This document shows positions 45,438 through 57,616 of a DNA stretch of 64,000 nt, piece after piece. This DNA comes from Primula veris (Eukaryota; Streptophyta; Magnoliopsida; Ericales; Primulaceae). Both the position numbers and the translations under genes were made by a program. The stretch's first letter is position 1. Each line of letters begins with the position of its first letter. Location of the stretch: contig OY821747.1 in the NCBI GenBank assembly GCA_963682055.1, positions 19,270,258 through 19,334,257 on the forward strand. The letters are read 5' to 3'. The notes under the pieces are model-generated. The model saw only the letters and a program-made list of their open reading frames with translations, was not told the DNA's origin and did not search any database.

Positions 45438-47100
45438 CAACGTGTAACTAAATGCAATCGAGAGAACCATGAGAATTCACTACATAAGGACAGGTAGCGC
45501 GCGTCTTGAACCTGCCATAGCAAAATATCTTTCGAATATACTTTCCTTAGGTAGCGTAATGCTTTGAACCTTTAGCGTTTTGTGTATAACAAAACAATAC
45601 CCGCACAGTGCCTTCTCTACACCACTTACTAGACCCTTTAGTTGTTGTCCATATTTGGCCTTCGATTGCCTTGACAAATTCAACCGAGTGCTCTAGTGAT
45701 TTAGCCCTAGATCATCACATAGTATCGGCCATACACACTCGTTATAGGTGATTTCAAGTCAAAGGTGTCCTGACTCACCCCACTCGACCTTCGAGATACT
45801 TGATTCATTAAGAGCCTCATGCTCACCCTTAAAATGGTACAGGTCTATCACTTTTTCATCATAGAAATGAGCTGAGAACTTATGTTCTCGAGTGCTTTGT
45901 TCGGTAACCCGCACAATTCAATTTTCCCATTGAACTTGAGACTGGAGTTTCCAGTACAGGTTGGGTAGCTTATGTGAAGGTTTCCAATTTATTGGGCTTC
46001 AACCCCATTTCCCTCGATGATGCTCCGACTCCTCCATGAGTCAAGAATTTTGTATATGGATCCGCATTATTATCCTTAGACCTTGCAAAGTCTAAGGATA
46101 CCACACTGTTTTCTAGCAATTCCTTTTGCAGACTTGTGTCTCTGACGACTATGTCATGACTTTCTCAAGGCTTTCCATTATACAATTACTTTGATCCCGT
46201 TCAATAACTGACTGACTTTATCAGTGCACGCTTATTGAGGGAACAAATTTTGGCCACTTGGGATACCTCCCAAAACTTCTCAGCCAATCTGCCTTTTTTT
46301 TTTTTTCCAGTGTCTACAACATTATGAATTCTGATTTCATAGTTGATCTACGTATGCATGTCTGTTTTACAGACCACCATGAGACTGCAACCTCTTTAAC
46401 TACAAACATATCCACTCGTGGACCTTGTACTGTTAAAGTTCGAGATACACTTGGCATCTAAATACCCTCCAAATATTTTGGACATCTCGTATAATGCAGT
46501 TCATGATTGGCAGTATACCTCATGTATATGAGAAGCCTCATTGGCAAACCTACTCAGTATGCTCACTGAGTTGGCTATAACTGGTCTAGTGCAGTTCTTG
46601 ATGCACAAGAGACTACCTATGATAAGTTGGTGTTTGTTTTAGTCCATATAGTGACTTAACAAGTTTTTGCACCTTGGCTTACTTTACACGGAACCACGAC
46701 CCAATGGGATGTTCCTAATTCTCTAGATTTCCATTTATAAAACACATGTTCTCATTAATTAATGATGCGTCTTTTCATAGAGATTAGAGTATAGACATTA
46801 AAGTTATCAAAATCGTCAGTTTACTTAAAGTAATTGACTTTATTTATCACGTGCCTATCAACCTCATTGTTGATGGCATCTTCCCATATACACATTATAT
46901 GGATAACATTGATTATTTCAATATCGTCGATTCACCTTTACTCATGAAGGTCAAGGGACAAAGGAAGTTTCATTACTTACCCTTTTACCATGCCGAGGCA
47001 CTTCATCTTCCTTACAAGATTCACTTTCCCACTTTTCCAACACTGTTTGAGTGTTCACTTGTCTTGGGTAGCGTAATACTTTGAACCCTCAACGTATTGA
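45438..47100 (-). pseudogene. Degenerate copia-type pol remnant (RNase H / RT region)
   Basis: The minus strand near 46320-46400 recalls the end of copia-type pol, where the RNase H region normally carries an STMESE-like segment. The frame is full of stops and no block can be read cleanly. I base this on nucleotide resemblance and on its place upstream of the 3' LTR; it is a weak call. Confidence 0.42.
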
Positions 47101-48699
47101 TAACACTCGCCAGGCATTAGAGTTTTTGCGGAAAAACTTATCTTTTAGAAAATATGCTTCTCCGGCATAGAACAATGTTCTATATGCACCTTAAAGTCAT
47201 ATACCGTATGCACTAGAAACCAATCAACGCTATATTTTTTTCTTATCCGATGAACACACAATCTACCATTTTCGATCCTATCCAAGTCCTTCAAGGAACA
47301 AAAATTGAGAACTTTGTTAGGCAGCACAAAACTTTCATGAACTTATAGTCAGGCACCATGCCTTCTATAATTCTGATTGTTTGGTCCAACTTCCTAAGCG
47401 GTAGTTTGTTCAACACATAGCTTGCGGAAAGCTCACTTCCCGCACAAATTCAGAGTTTAACTCTGAATTTATCAACATGACATTCATCGTTTAACAATTA
47501 CATTTTTGCTCGAGAGCATAATAAGTCGTTTTTTAACGATTGGTGTCATTCCATCAACACAATTATGTGAACAGTGTCTCATATTCACCGTTTTATTTAC
47601 ACTGACCATGTATTCATATTCATGTGAATATACCGTTTCGGAACTAGTTAGACAATATCTAACACGTCCAAGAATAGTCTATCATTTAATGATTAACACT
47701 TAATCATTGGATTAAAGTTAGTAAATTAACACAACAGAACACCCATGATTAAACATGTTTTCTGATAAGCCTTAATCCTCAACAATAGAATTCACGTATT
47801 CATTCTTACTTGAATGAATATATAGACTGATTTGTCTTTACTTCTCATCAAGTAAACATATCAGTGTTTAGTACAACCATCAATAAATTGAGGAAATACC
47901 TTTTAACCCCTTCTTGGTTTGCAAGCATCTCAAATGCATCAAACCATTAGGTTATGTACTCCGTTCGAAACTTCGAACTGAAGACTTAGCAATACATTGC
48001 TTCAAACACAAACTCATATTTGTGTTTCAATTTATATAATGGATTTAGAAAAAGTAAAACATGTATGATTTTATATTTTCATGACCTACTATATCATGTA
48101 AAATCAGTGACTTAGTTGAATAACTCAACATGTCATTATTGACCACAAGAGTATCGACTAAAATCCTCATTTTGAACAAATAGTCACTCATGTATTGCCA
48201 CAAACAAGCAAACTTATCACAATTTGATCCTAGTGTTTTGGCTACCGAAAGGCTACTGCCCTTTAGGTTTCAAAAACCACTAGTCATGATTCAAATTTGT
48301 ATACTTGCACTTGTTAGTGAATTTCCAAACGTTTAAAATGTTTTCACACATTAACGCCCCCACAGTTCATGCATTCCCTTTGTCCTCACTCAGAACATGC
48401 ACATTTTAATTGAGACACTTAAACGGTTTCAAGGTGCTAAATGAATTGTATCATTTATTTCAGACGTTTAAGGTCTATACCACTAAACCGTTAGGTATTT
48501 TTCCACTTGTCCACAGACGCGTTGGGGTATGACTAGATTCTCGATCTGCAGTATAGATGGATTACCCCCACATTTGGGGACACTTGTGGTTCTCCCCCAA
48601 TAATAGTAATATAATATTACTAAATTACTATTCTCAATAATAGCAAGTTTTACCAGCAAATTAATAATATGTTATTTCAACAAATTATTAATGAGGCAA

Positions 48700-49810
48700 T
48701 TAACAAAAACTTACCCTACCCCTATTATATTAACAAAAACATACCCTAATAATTTAAATTACAAAAAACATATCTATATATACTTATTATTTTTTAATCT
48801 AATCTCTCTCTAACTTAACATATATCTCTCTCACCTAACATCTCTCTCTAATCTAACATCTCTCTCTAACCTAACATATCTCTCTCTAATCACACATATC
48901 TCTCTAACACACGATAATCGCACCTCTTTCTAACACGTGCTAATCACCCATCTCTATCTAAAAATGATTAAAAACTCACAAAATATGCATATGCTAATTA
49001 TAAAACGTCATACCCTAATTTTAAAACTTCATATCCTGATTTCAAAACTTCATACCCTAATTTCAAAAACTTTATACCCTAATTTCAAAACTTAATACTC
49101 TAATTTTAAAACTTCATATCCTAATTTCAAAACTTTATACACTAATTTTAAAACTTCGTACACTAATTTTAAAACTTCATACCATAATTTTAAAACTTCA
49201 TACCATAATTTTAAAACTTCATACCCTAATTTTAAAATTTCATACCCTACATATGAATTTCTCTCAATATTGTATATATGGATTCTTCTCTTTCAACTTG
49301 AAACCCACAATGTTTACAATAGTCTCAAAACTCAATAAATAGAAAACAATCTCACCAATTCCATATATTTTTCATATATTATGGGGTATCAAATAGTGTA
49401 ATATTTGTGTATTACGTATGTATATATCTGTATTTATATGTATATGGATATCTATATAATCTAGATGGTGTTCGGTAGTTAGTGATGAATTTTCATGATG
49501 GAGAAAGGGAGAGAGATAGAGTAGGATATTAAAGAAAGATACATAGAAGAATGGAGGAGAGAGAGAGAGTAAGAGAGGATAGAGATAAAGAGAAAAATTG
49601 ATGAGAGAGAAGAATGAAGAGATACATAGAAGAATTTGTGAGAAAGAATAATGGAGGAGAGAGAGAGAGTAAGATGAGAGAGAGATAGAGAAAAGAATAA
49701 ATAGCATTAAATTTAAATTTGTTTGGTATGTTTTTTATAATGAAAAGTTGTAAGGGTATGTTTTTTGTAATTTAGTTTAAAAACTAGTATGTTTTGTTAA
49801 TTTATCCATT
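48700..49810. mobile_element. Candidate foldback element with CT/GA-rich arms
   Basis: The left arm has AATTAACAAAAACTTACCCT and repeated TCTCTCTCTAA. The right arm, inverted, has AAATTAACAAAACATACTAG and the matching CTCTCTCT tract (on + strand GAGAGAGAG at 49555-49690). The arms pair over a few hundred bases. No clean target duplication was found, so the exact ends are uncertain. Confidence 0.5.
49000..49255. repeat. Tandem block, ~21-bp unit, about ten copies
   Basis: The phrase AAAACTTCATACCCTAATTT recurs with small variations throughout. It sits inside the foldback candidate. Confidence 0.75.
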
Positions 49811-52192
49811 ATGAAATGTTTTTTCCCACAAATTAATAAGATGTTAATTTCAACAAATTATTAAGTGTTCTTTCAGCAAATCAATAAAATGTTATTTCAA
49901 CAAATAATAAAATAGCCGATACTTGTTTATTCTTAAAATAAAACTCAACATCCATTTATAATTTGTCCAATTATCAAATTATTTGCTCTTGGATGAACAA
50001 AGTTTGTTATTAAATAACATTTCATCCAAATATGTAACCGACTTGTCAATGTAATTCGTAGGTAGCTAATAAAACTTTCCATAAATATCAACAACGACTG
50101 TCGTTATAATACTTTATAACTCTCCAAATTAAATTGCGATTAATCACAATTAATAAGAAGTTATAAACATTCGTCATTAATCTCATTAATGATTACCGTT
50201 ACAAATTTTGTAACCCTCCAAATTAAATTGCAATAAATCACAATTAATACGGATATCACCCATTATATCACCACATTAGTGGCTTTAATAATGGTGAATT
50301 CGAATTTGTAACCCCGTCATTAATATGCATTCATGCAAAATTAATAGGAGTTACACCGGCACCCACAATGTTCTGGTTAGTTCCAGCACCTACTGTGTTC
50401 CGGACATTTCCCGCAGGAAACTGTTTGTTATCTCAAATAACAAACATGCACAATCTAATTTCGAAAAATGAAACTAAAACCCCTCTTTCGCAAACACCAA
50501 ATTTCTATAACCACGCATGGTTTCAAAAAACTGATTTTGCAAGAGTATTCTAGTTCATTCTCGGAAAAGATTATCAAATTCTGAAAGATTTATTTAGCCG
50601 TAAACACCAGATAAATTTGATTTTACAAAGAATAATCTTAGAATTTAAACAAATTCTGTCGTAAGCCCCAAATTCTGAAAATCAGAAAATGGTTTTACAA
50701 GAACTATTTCGAAACCAGTTCTATCGTAATCCTCAATTTAAAGGCTTTTACTAGAACAGTTTTGAATAATTATCAATCCTCCAATTTCATGTTAGAGATC
50801 CATGTCTACACAAAAACTCATTGGAAGTTGTTAGTCATTTTATTAACATGAAAACAATAAAAATGTATAAATCCACTAACAAAATAATCTAGTCTCTAAC
50901 TAGATTGCTCGAAATAAAATTTCTAGAACTCAAAGAAATACAATAAGCTCAAAATCGATATACACGGACCATTAAAAAAAACGGTTTGTCCAAAAACAAA
51001 TTAGCATACTCAAAATTACTAATTTTTCATTGTACCATAAAAGCAGTAATAAACTCTTAATATAGTAATCAATTACAAAACCGTAACAATATTCTCAAAC
51101 AATTGTTGGCTGCATATGCAAACAAAACGATCACTGGGCTTAAAAGTCAGTTGCCAGTTACATGGAAATATGTATTCTAACCCAAAGTGTTATGTACAAT
51201 AAATTATGATTTACCAAGCCTGTAAACCAAATACTAACTAACATATTCTCATGACATAGTACTCATTCAAACGTAAGTATACAATTGATACATGTAATAA
51301 ACATATATTGCTAACCATAAACATAGAGTACAACACATGATGCATGTTAATTAACATATCTTAACAAATATTAATACACCACAATGCACATGTTAATTAT
51401 TAATTACCGAAACGTTTCTGAAAAATTAATACTCTGTCAAAAAGGCCTATCATGAAGGTTTGAATATCATTACAAAGCAATAAATTTTTACAAACCAGTT
51501 ACATAACCTTAACTTACTTAGTACAATCAACTAATGACCACATGTGCAAGCACTATGTCACGTGACAATATGTAAGTCTAGTCCAAACAAAACCAAATAC
51601 AGCAAAGACCATAACTTTGTTACATGCTTAGAGCCATAAACACTTAATAAATTAGAGGAAAAAAAAAAACTCATCCATACGTTTCAACTATAACCAATAA
51701 CACACAAATGTATTGTATCTCTTTACACCAAATGAGTCTAAGAATTAATTAACAACTCATTGAAAATGCTCTATAAGTTACTGGACAAAAATACTATCTT
51801 AAAATTCATCTACACAAACTACAAACCGGATATAAAACACACGGTCATGGATGTGCCTAACACCAAATAATTAAACATGCCAAGCTCAAAATATATATTT
51901 AATATAAAATATATCTAAGCATGCTTGTACATGATTATACATAAAATACACACGCACTACGCATAATGGATGGTTTAAATCCGTATAAAGGATTTATACA
52001 AAAATCCCAAACAAGGTAAAACAACGAAAACCGTTTTCGACAATTCAATCGAAAACACCAAATTGTTAAAACCAAGGTTTGTTAAAAAATGATTTTTCAA
52101 ATAACCGTCTTAGCAATGGAAATAATTTTCTGTAAATCCATACACCGAAATTATTGTATAAACGTACGAAACATAAAAATATCGTTTAAGAT

Positions 52193-52730
52193 TGTTGGGT
52201 ATGTTGTAAATAAACACAATAATTTCTACGGTAAAGAAATGGATAAATAAACAGAAAATGTTTTCCTCAAATATAAATATCAATTACAACCTTCAAAATT
52301 AAGAGTATGTAAATGATACCGAAATGGACTAAAATCCGAGACGAGTTAACTGCAAGCAGTTTTTCTTAAACGATATTTGCCCCGCCACCTCTGTTTCTGG
52401 CTAAATGGGGCACTTCGTTCCCAAGTTACAACGTTTATCACATGTGACTCGGCGGAAACGGCACCGAGCCACGGTCGGGCCGTTGGTGGTACGGTACTCT
52501 CTCTCTATATTTATGCATATGTGTTTGTGTGTGAATGTGTGTATGACATGTATAAAACTTATCTTGGAAAAGTTATGTCAAAAAAGGGACCAAGACCATT
52601 ATTTTATAAACATGCAATTTGTAACTCATTTTACAAATAAATACACACATAAATGGGGAGGATAAATGTATTTGTAACCATTAAAATAAATGGCATTCAA
52701 AACAATGAAAACACTAGTTTTCCAACATAA
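52193..52730 (-). repeat. 5' LTR of the copia-type element
   Basis: 538 bp, matching 43291-43826, ending TTTTCCAACA and followed by the TAAAA duplication at 52731-52735. Confidence 0.92.
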
Positions 52731-53911
52731 AATTCAAAATACATTAATAATTATTAATTTATGATTTTACGGGGACCAAATATTTATGTAAGATTTTTCA
52801 AAATTTTATTATCTTATCAATTTATCGAAATTAGTTATTTTTTACATTGGCTCAAGTCGGGACGGGAAAAAAATATTATTTTAGAAAGATTATTAATTTA
52901 CCGAATATTAATTTAGAGATGTTCTACCGTAGTTACTTATCAACGCGGATCTCTCTTCTATTCCTTTTTCGTTTTAACTTCCAACTTTTCTTTTTTCATA
53001 ACTCTTCTCTTATCCATTTAATAATTTTTAGAATATGTTTTTAACTATTTTACCTTGTAAGAATATAATACTAGTGCAAATAACGATTTTTAAATTTGAA
53101 TATATAAATTATACCTTTTTCCTTCTTCTTTTTTTAATTAATGAATTGTTATTCGTTTTCAAATATAAAATAAGTTTGTAACTTAAAGTTCTTGTTTTCC
53201 TCGCTTCTGAAATAAAATTAATTGAAGGGGACAAATAAAAAGGCAAAAAATTAATGGACATAATATATTCAATTGTTTTAGATGAAACAAATATTACGAA
53301 TATTTAAAAAAGCGGTTGTTGATATCAAATAAATTTTCAGATGGTCAAATAATGCGTAGAAGGTACAACCGGTTGAATATGCTTGAAAATGTTCGATAGA
53401 TTTTAATTACAGACTAAATGTAAAGCGGCATGAAACCGTTCCAAATACATGCACCACATAAATATATTATTCGGATATGTTTAATTACTTTACTGTTAAG
53501 GTTAAATTAAGCTTACTCATACGATAAGTAAAAACATGGGGTAAACATGAAAGGAAATACAGTAAAGCACCTTGTAAAAATACTCCATATACAAATAAAA
53601 GAATAAAAATTCTCCGTCCCAACTTGAGATGAATTATAAATAATAATAACATTCTCATTGTAATAATTTATAATTTTTTAAGGTCTCATCTTAAGAAAAT
53701 GTATGTACCTCTATAACATAAAGTATACATAGTGTTTTTTAAGACGGGTTTCTATGGTAAATTATACATAGTGTTTATACATGTAAAGAGATCATTAAAT
53801 AAATTTGAGATAAATTTCCACTTTTCTCAAAATTTGAGATACATATACTCGATTCTCAAAATAACTATGTACTTAATTTGATTTTCCATCTCGTTGAATT
53901 CATGACATCAT
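52731..53911. other. Intergenic AT-rich stretch
   Basis: Between the copia-type element and Tat copy 2. No gene, RNA or repeat recognised; the short open frame at 52847-53044 has no supporting feature. Confidence 0.5.
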
Positions 53912-54444
53912 TGATAAAACCATAACTTTGTCGGATGCGTTAGGCTTTTCAACAATGATATAATATATAAAAGATATGATAAACAGTGAACATTTCTTGA
54001 TCTTTATTACTATTCGACAATTGCCCTTGCTCGGATTACAATTTCCTTCTAACAATCATGTCCGACTTAACTATTTGATCTCTCATCCTAGTCTTTCTCC
54101 TTCTTCTTCGGTACTCGGCTCTTGCTCTGCTCGGTTTGCTTCTTGATGTGATAAGTTTTGACTAATTTCTCTCTTTTCTCTACTTCTCTCTATATTTTTT
54201 GGATTGATCTTTTTCGTCCTGGTTTAGGGGGGGATTGTTGGCTATTTATAGGCAACTATCTCTTTTAGGATGTTGACAAATGTCTTTATCCCAGGGGATG
54301 TCTCAGACATGAGTCCCCAGCTAAGTGGGCTTGGGCTTTTAATAAAGGTATGATAACCCATTTAAGCATTGGATACCCCATTATGATATATGGGCTGATT
54401 AATACCCGAATGGAATATTCGGGTCAAATTTTTATGTTCTATCA
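53912..54444 (-). repeat. 3' LTR of Tat copy 2
   Basis: 533 bp, TGATA...TATCA ends, clearly related to both LTRs of copy 1 but more diverged from them than they are from each other. The purine-rich tract follows on the inside at 54445-54467. Confidence 0.92.
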
Positions 54445-54683
54445 AGTGCTCCCTGACTTTCTCGGTGTGGTTTCCACGTCGAGGGAGTCATGATTGGTCT
54501 GTCGAAGAGATTACTTCGGTTGGGCTGCTCCCTATGTTTCATTCGACAAATGCCCCTAATTACAACTGCTCTTTGGGACCCATTTAATGTCTTGGGAACT
54601 CGCAAACTTGTGATTTAATTTTGATATGACCCTTGATATCTTTCTTCGAGGAAACCCTTGACTTTTTCCAAAAATCACCTTAT

Positions 54684-54690
54684 TATAAAA
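54684..54690 (+). promoter_or_regulatory. TATA box for gene A, copy 2
   Basis: TATAAAA, 61 bp before the ATG at 54745, matching copy 1. Confidence 0.6.
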
Positions 54691-54744
54691 GGGAAATACC
54701 CTTCCTATAATTACTTATTCAATCACCACCTTGCTTGTGACTCA

Positions 54745-55056
54745 ATGGCTTCTCCCCCTGATTCTACTGGAGATAATTCTTCAGATTATGTGGCTTATTT
54801 AGAGAATGAAGTCAGGAAGGCTCGCGTCATGAAAAAGAAATTGGCGGACGTGACAAAAAGGCTATCTGATATGGACGCAGCTCATCACTTGACGATGGCC
54901 GACCTGGATTGGGCCTTTGAACGTATAAAGAGGCTCGAGGCTTCTCTGGCTAAGCAAAAGGCAGCAAAAAGGGCCTATAACCTTGCTTTTAAGGAGCTGC
55001 ATGCTCGATCTAAACTGAGTTCGGATGACGATGAAGGAGGCTCTTCCTCGGAATAA
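54745..55056 (+). CDS. Antisense coiled-coil gene A, Tat copy 2
   Basis: An intact 103-residue frame starting MASPPDSTGDNSSDYVAYL, the same length as the copy 1 gene. An upstream in-frame ATG at 54658 precedes the TATA box and is unlikely to be transcribed, so 54745 is chosen. Most differences from copy 1 are conservative (K/R, V/A, V/L), apart from a more variable acidic tail. Predicted mostly helical; function unknown. Confidence 0.66.
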   Translation: MASPPDSTGDNSSDYVAYLENEVRKARVMKKKLADVTKRLSDMDAAHHLTMADLDWAFERIKRLEASLAKQKAAKRAYNLAFKELHARSKLSSDDDEGGSSSE

Positions 55057-55124
55057 TTAGTCGTTTATGATTTCTTTTGTATTGGATATTATCTCCAAGT
55101 TGTAACTGAACTATTGAAAATATT

Positions 55125-55130
55125 AATAAA
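55125..55130 (+). terminator. Poly(A) signal after gene A, copy 2
   Basis: AATAAA about 70 bp after the stop; the same place as in copy 1. Confidence 0.5.
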
Positions 55131-55289
55131 ATATTTCTTTATTATCGCTCTTGTCTGTTTATCTTCTTGGTACCTTATTGGATGACTTAATTGGATTTGA
55201 ACTGCTGTAGTTAACCATAAATGCTCTTGGGAAGTTCAAGAGGTTTGTCTTTCTTCGAGATGACCTTTGATCCACCCCTTGTTTCTTCC

Positions 55290-55297
55290 TATAAAAG
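55290..55297 (+). promoter_or_regulatory. TATA box for gene B, copy 2
   Basis: TATAAAAG, 55 bp before the ATG at 55345, matching copy 1. Confidence 0.58.
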
Positions 55298-55344
55298 AGG
55301 ACTGTATATATTCTTTGTGCAACTCATTCTTATTTAACGAACAA

Positions 55345-55713
55345 ATGGCTTCTCCTCGTGAAAATAGTGGTGACAACCTCCCTGAATATGTTGCCCATCT
55401 CGAGGAGGAGGTTAGGAAGGCTCGTATCCTCGAAAGGAGGGTTGCCTCTTTAACCATGGAGGCTCGCCGAGCTGCTGAGATGGACGAGCGCTTGGAGGCC
55501 ATGGAGAATGAATATCAGAGGTCTCTGATCGACAATATTTGGGCTCGTGCTCGGATCAAAGAGCTTGAGGCTTCTAGAGATAGGCATATTGCTTCCAAGA
55601 GGGCTTACAAACTGGCCCTTAAGGAAGTGTATGCTCGGTCCAAGAGGAAACCGAATGACGACGCAGGCCCTTCTGAAAATAGTTATCTTTTTTTTTGCTT
55701 TTTTGTGATGTAG
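55345..55713 (+). CDS. Antisense coiled-coil gene B, Tat copy 2 (full-length form)
   Basis: 122 codons starting MASPRENSGDNLPEYVAHL. It shares with gene A the GDNxxxYVAxLExEVRKAR start and the SKRAYKLALKEVYARSK end, with an extra central helical segment (SLIDNIWARARIKELEASRD). The last residues (YLFFCFFVM) are read from a T-rich tract and may be a recent extension. This is the best model for the truncated copy 1 gene. Confidence 0.65.
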   Translation: MASPRENSGDNLPEYVAHLEEEVRKARILERRVASLTMEARRAAEMDERLEAMENEYQRSLIDNIWARARIKELEASRDRHIASKRAYKLALKEVYARSKRKPNDDAGPSENSYLFFCFFVM

Positions 55714-56196
55714 TGGTGTCCTTTTTCCGAGAAGCATCTTGTAATAAAGTTCCCCTTGATTAATGGAAAATTTTCTTTTTATTGTTTTTATCTGAATTAT
55801 TCTCCCAACGCAATTAATTTGACTACGCACGCTTGTGGCTTCATTAATGCTTTTTATTGGGCCTTGCGTTTGACCTTATCCACTGAACCTTCTGAATCTT
55901 CGTATCTAGGGACTGAGGGGATTTCTTGAGCCCTGTGCACAAATCTTACCCTTTATCTCTTAGCACCGTTGCACTTTCCTAGAGAGACATGTGTAAGAGC
56001 TTTTTGGGATTTACCCTCTTTAAATACTGCCTTGAACCCAAGCGTTTCTTCTTAATAAACGTGACTTTTAATAACGAACGGTTGCTCTTTCCCACTGAAA
56101 TTCTTCTCAACAGACGCATATTTTAATTACCCTAGTTTTCCCAAATCTCTTGGCGAACGGTTGCACTTCCCCACACTAATCCTTCCTTAATTTTTC

Positions 56197-56204
56197 TATA
56201 AATA
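56197..56204 (+). promoter_or_regulatory. TATA box for gene X, copy 2
   Basis: TATAAATA, 92 bp before the ATG at 56289. The region is deleted in copy 1, so conservation cannot be judged here. Confidence 0.5.
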
Positions 56205-56288
56205 CCTTATTAAGATATGGATTTCTTCACAATCTCACCCTTATCTCTCTTCATCATATATAGAATTTTATCTTACAACCTCCTAAAA

Positions 56289-56582
56289 ATGGAAGGTTCT
56301 TCAACCAAATCTGCATTGGTCTTGCAAGTGGAGGCTTTCGAAGCCTCCTATGGTACTGCCCTAAAGCTGTTGAAGGACGCTGAAGAGCAGTTAAAGGTGA
56401 TGCGTTATCATCATACCGAGATGGTTCAGGAATTATCTTGGCTAAGATCCGAGCTGGATTATTGCCGACGTGCTCGTCAGGCTCTAGTCGAAGAGAATGA
56501 GGTGCTAAGGGGGAACTCGACATACAGGGATAGGGATATCTCTGCCGGTCCCTCTCACCGATACCGATCGACCTCCCCCTAA
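56289..56582 (+). CDS. Antisense coiled-coil gene X, present only in copy 2
   Basis: 97 codons starting MEGSSTKSALVLQVEAFEAS. Heptad-like leucines and charges (ELSWLRSELDYCRRARQALVEEN) suggest a coiled coil; the tail is Ser/Arg-rich. A frame extends upstream to 56217, but that ATG lies only about 12 bp after the TATA box, so 56289 is favoured. The SWLR/DL pattern recalls gene D. A pyrimidine-rich tract follows immediately. Confidence 0.58.
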   Translation: MEGSSTKSALVLQVEAFEASYGTALKLLKDAEEQLKVMRYHHTEMVQELSWLRSELDYCRRARQALVEENEVLRGNSTYRDRDISAGPSHRYRSTSP

Positions 56583-57010
56583 CCTTCCCCCTTTCTTCTC
56601 TTCTCCTTTTTATATATTTTTTTTATTTTTTTCTTCTGCGCTTCTTTCTTTTTCTTCATCTTCTATCCCATCACTCTTTTTCTTTTTCTCTTTTTTTTTT
56701 GTTTTGTTCCTTTTACTTTCTTTTTATTTCTCAGTTTCCTTCATTTCTTCCTCTTCCTCTTTTCACTTTTTTTTTTTATGTTCCTCTTCATTCTCTTCTG
56801 TTTAATGCTTTGTTCTCTTCTTTTTCTTTTTTCCTTTTTCTCTTCTTCTACACCACTACGATGTAACAATCAACCCTGTGATCCTAAGGGTTTTGTGTTA
56901 CTTCTAGGGTTTTTGTCGTTTTTCATTTTCCTCTTCTTGCTTTTCACTTCTTCTTTATTTTCCTCTTCATCTTTTTCTTCCTCTTCCCCATCGCCTCCTT
57001 CCTTCATGCA
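56583..57010. repeat. Long pyrimidine-rich tract
   Basis: About 430 bp composed mainly of C and T on the + strand, with TTTTC, CTTCTTC and CCTCTTC phrases. Copy 1 retains only its end (about 4612-4660), next to the deletion breakpoint. Open frames across it, such as 56778-57041, reflect composition only. Confidence 0.75.
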
Positions 57011-57067
57011 TCCTGTTCGCTGGGTTTGCCGACATAGTTGATCTTCTGTAAATAGATTTTTCCTCGG

Positions 57068-57200
57068 ATGTAATAGTTTTTTCTTTTGATGTCCTCTGAT
57101 GTAATAGTTTTTTCTTTTGATGTCCTCTGATGTAATAGTTTTTTCTTTTGATGTCCTCTGATGTAATAGTTTTTTCTTTTGATGTCCTCTGATGTAATGA
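57068..57200. repeat. Tandem repeat, ~31-bp unit, about 4 copies
   Basis: GATGTCCTCTGATGTAATAG followed by TTTTTTCTTTT, repeated head to tail; copy 1 has a two-unit relative at 4735-4825. Confidence 0.85.
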
Positions 57201-57508
57201 ACAGTGATGTATCTCACCTTTATTAATGAAAATTTCCTTTCCCCTTTTATATTGCACTTCTTTTTATATTGCACTTGTGGTTTGTCGTTTTTCTGGAATG
57301 TGGACCTTTGAATGTCTTCTCTTTTTATTTCTTGCTGTATTTCTTGCTGTACGGTAATATCAGATGGCTGTAGACCTTTGAATGTCTTCTCTTTTTATAG
57401 GTGCCTGCTCCCAGGCACATGTCAAATAATATGCATTTTTCCAAGCACCTGTCAGATTATATGCATGTTTCCAAGCACTTGTCAGAAAATATCATACTAT
57501 CTTTTCTC

Positions 57509-57516
57509 TATAAATA
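57509..57516 (+). promoter_or_regulatory. TATA box for gene C, copy 2
   Basis: TATAAATA, 108 bp before the ATG at 57617, as in copy 1. Confidence 0.55.
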
Positions 57517-57616
57517 CTCCTCTTCTTTTCTTTAGTAGTTACCCCCTTTCTTCTCTTCTTATTGTTTGCTTTTCCCTCATCTCCTATTTTCTCCTGCACT
57601 ATAGCAATTTTCCAGA

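Larger units (their letters stand above)
47101..52192. other. Internal region of the copia-type element, no readable gene
   Basis: AT-rich, with short frames only. It should hold former gag, protease and integrase, but no motif survives that I can name. It includes the foldback near 48700-49810 and the tandem block at 49000-49255. Confidence 0.45.
43291..52730 (-). mobile_element. Decayed Ty1/copia-type LTR element with nested insertions
   Basis: Two LTRs of about 536 bp start TGTTGGGT and end TTTTCCAACA, flanked by the 5-bp duplication TAAAA (43286-43290 and 52731-52735). Inside the left LTR the minus strand reads ATTAATGTGGGGAT, a polypurine tract, so the element reads on the minus strand and the right LTR is its 5' end. 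No clear primer site remains at 52192. Coding sequence is almost lost; only RNase H-like remnants near 46100-46500 are suggestive. LTRs differ at roughly 6% by eye. Two foldback elements are nested in it. Confidence 0.8.

Noticed and set aside
49372..49707. 111-codon minus frame rich in Ser and Leu
   Set aside because: A translation of the GA-rich microsatellite arm of a foldback element.
56778..57041. 87-codon + frame rich in Phe and Ser
   Set aside because: It lies in a pyrimidine-rich tract and is not kept in copy 1; composition explains it.
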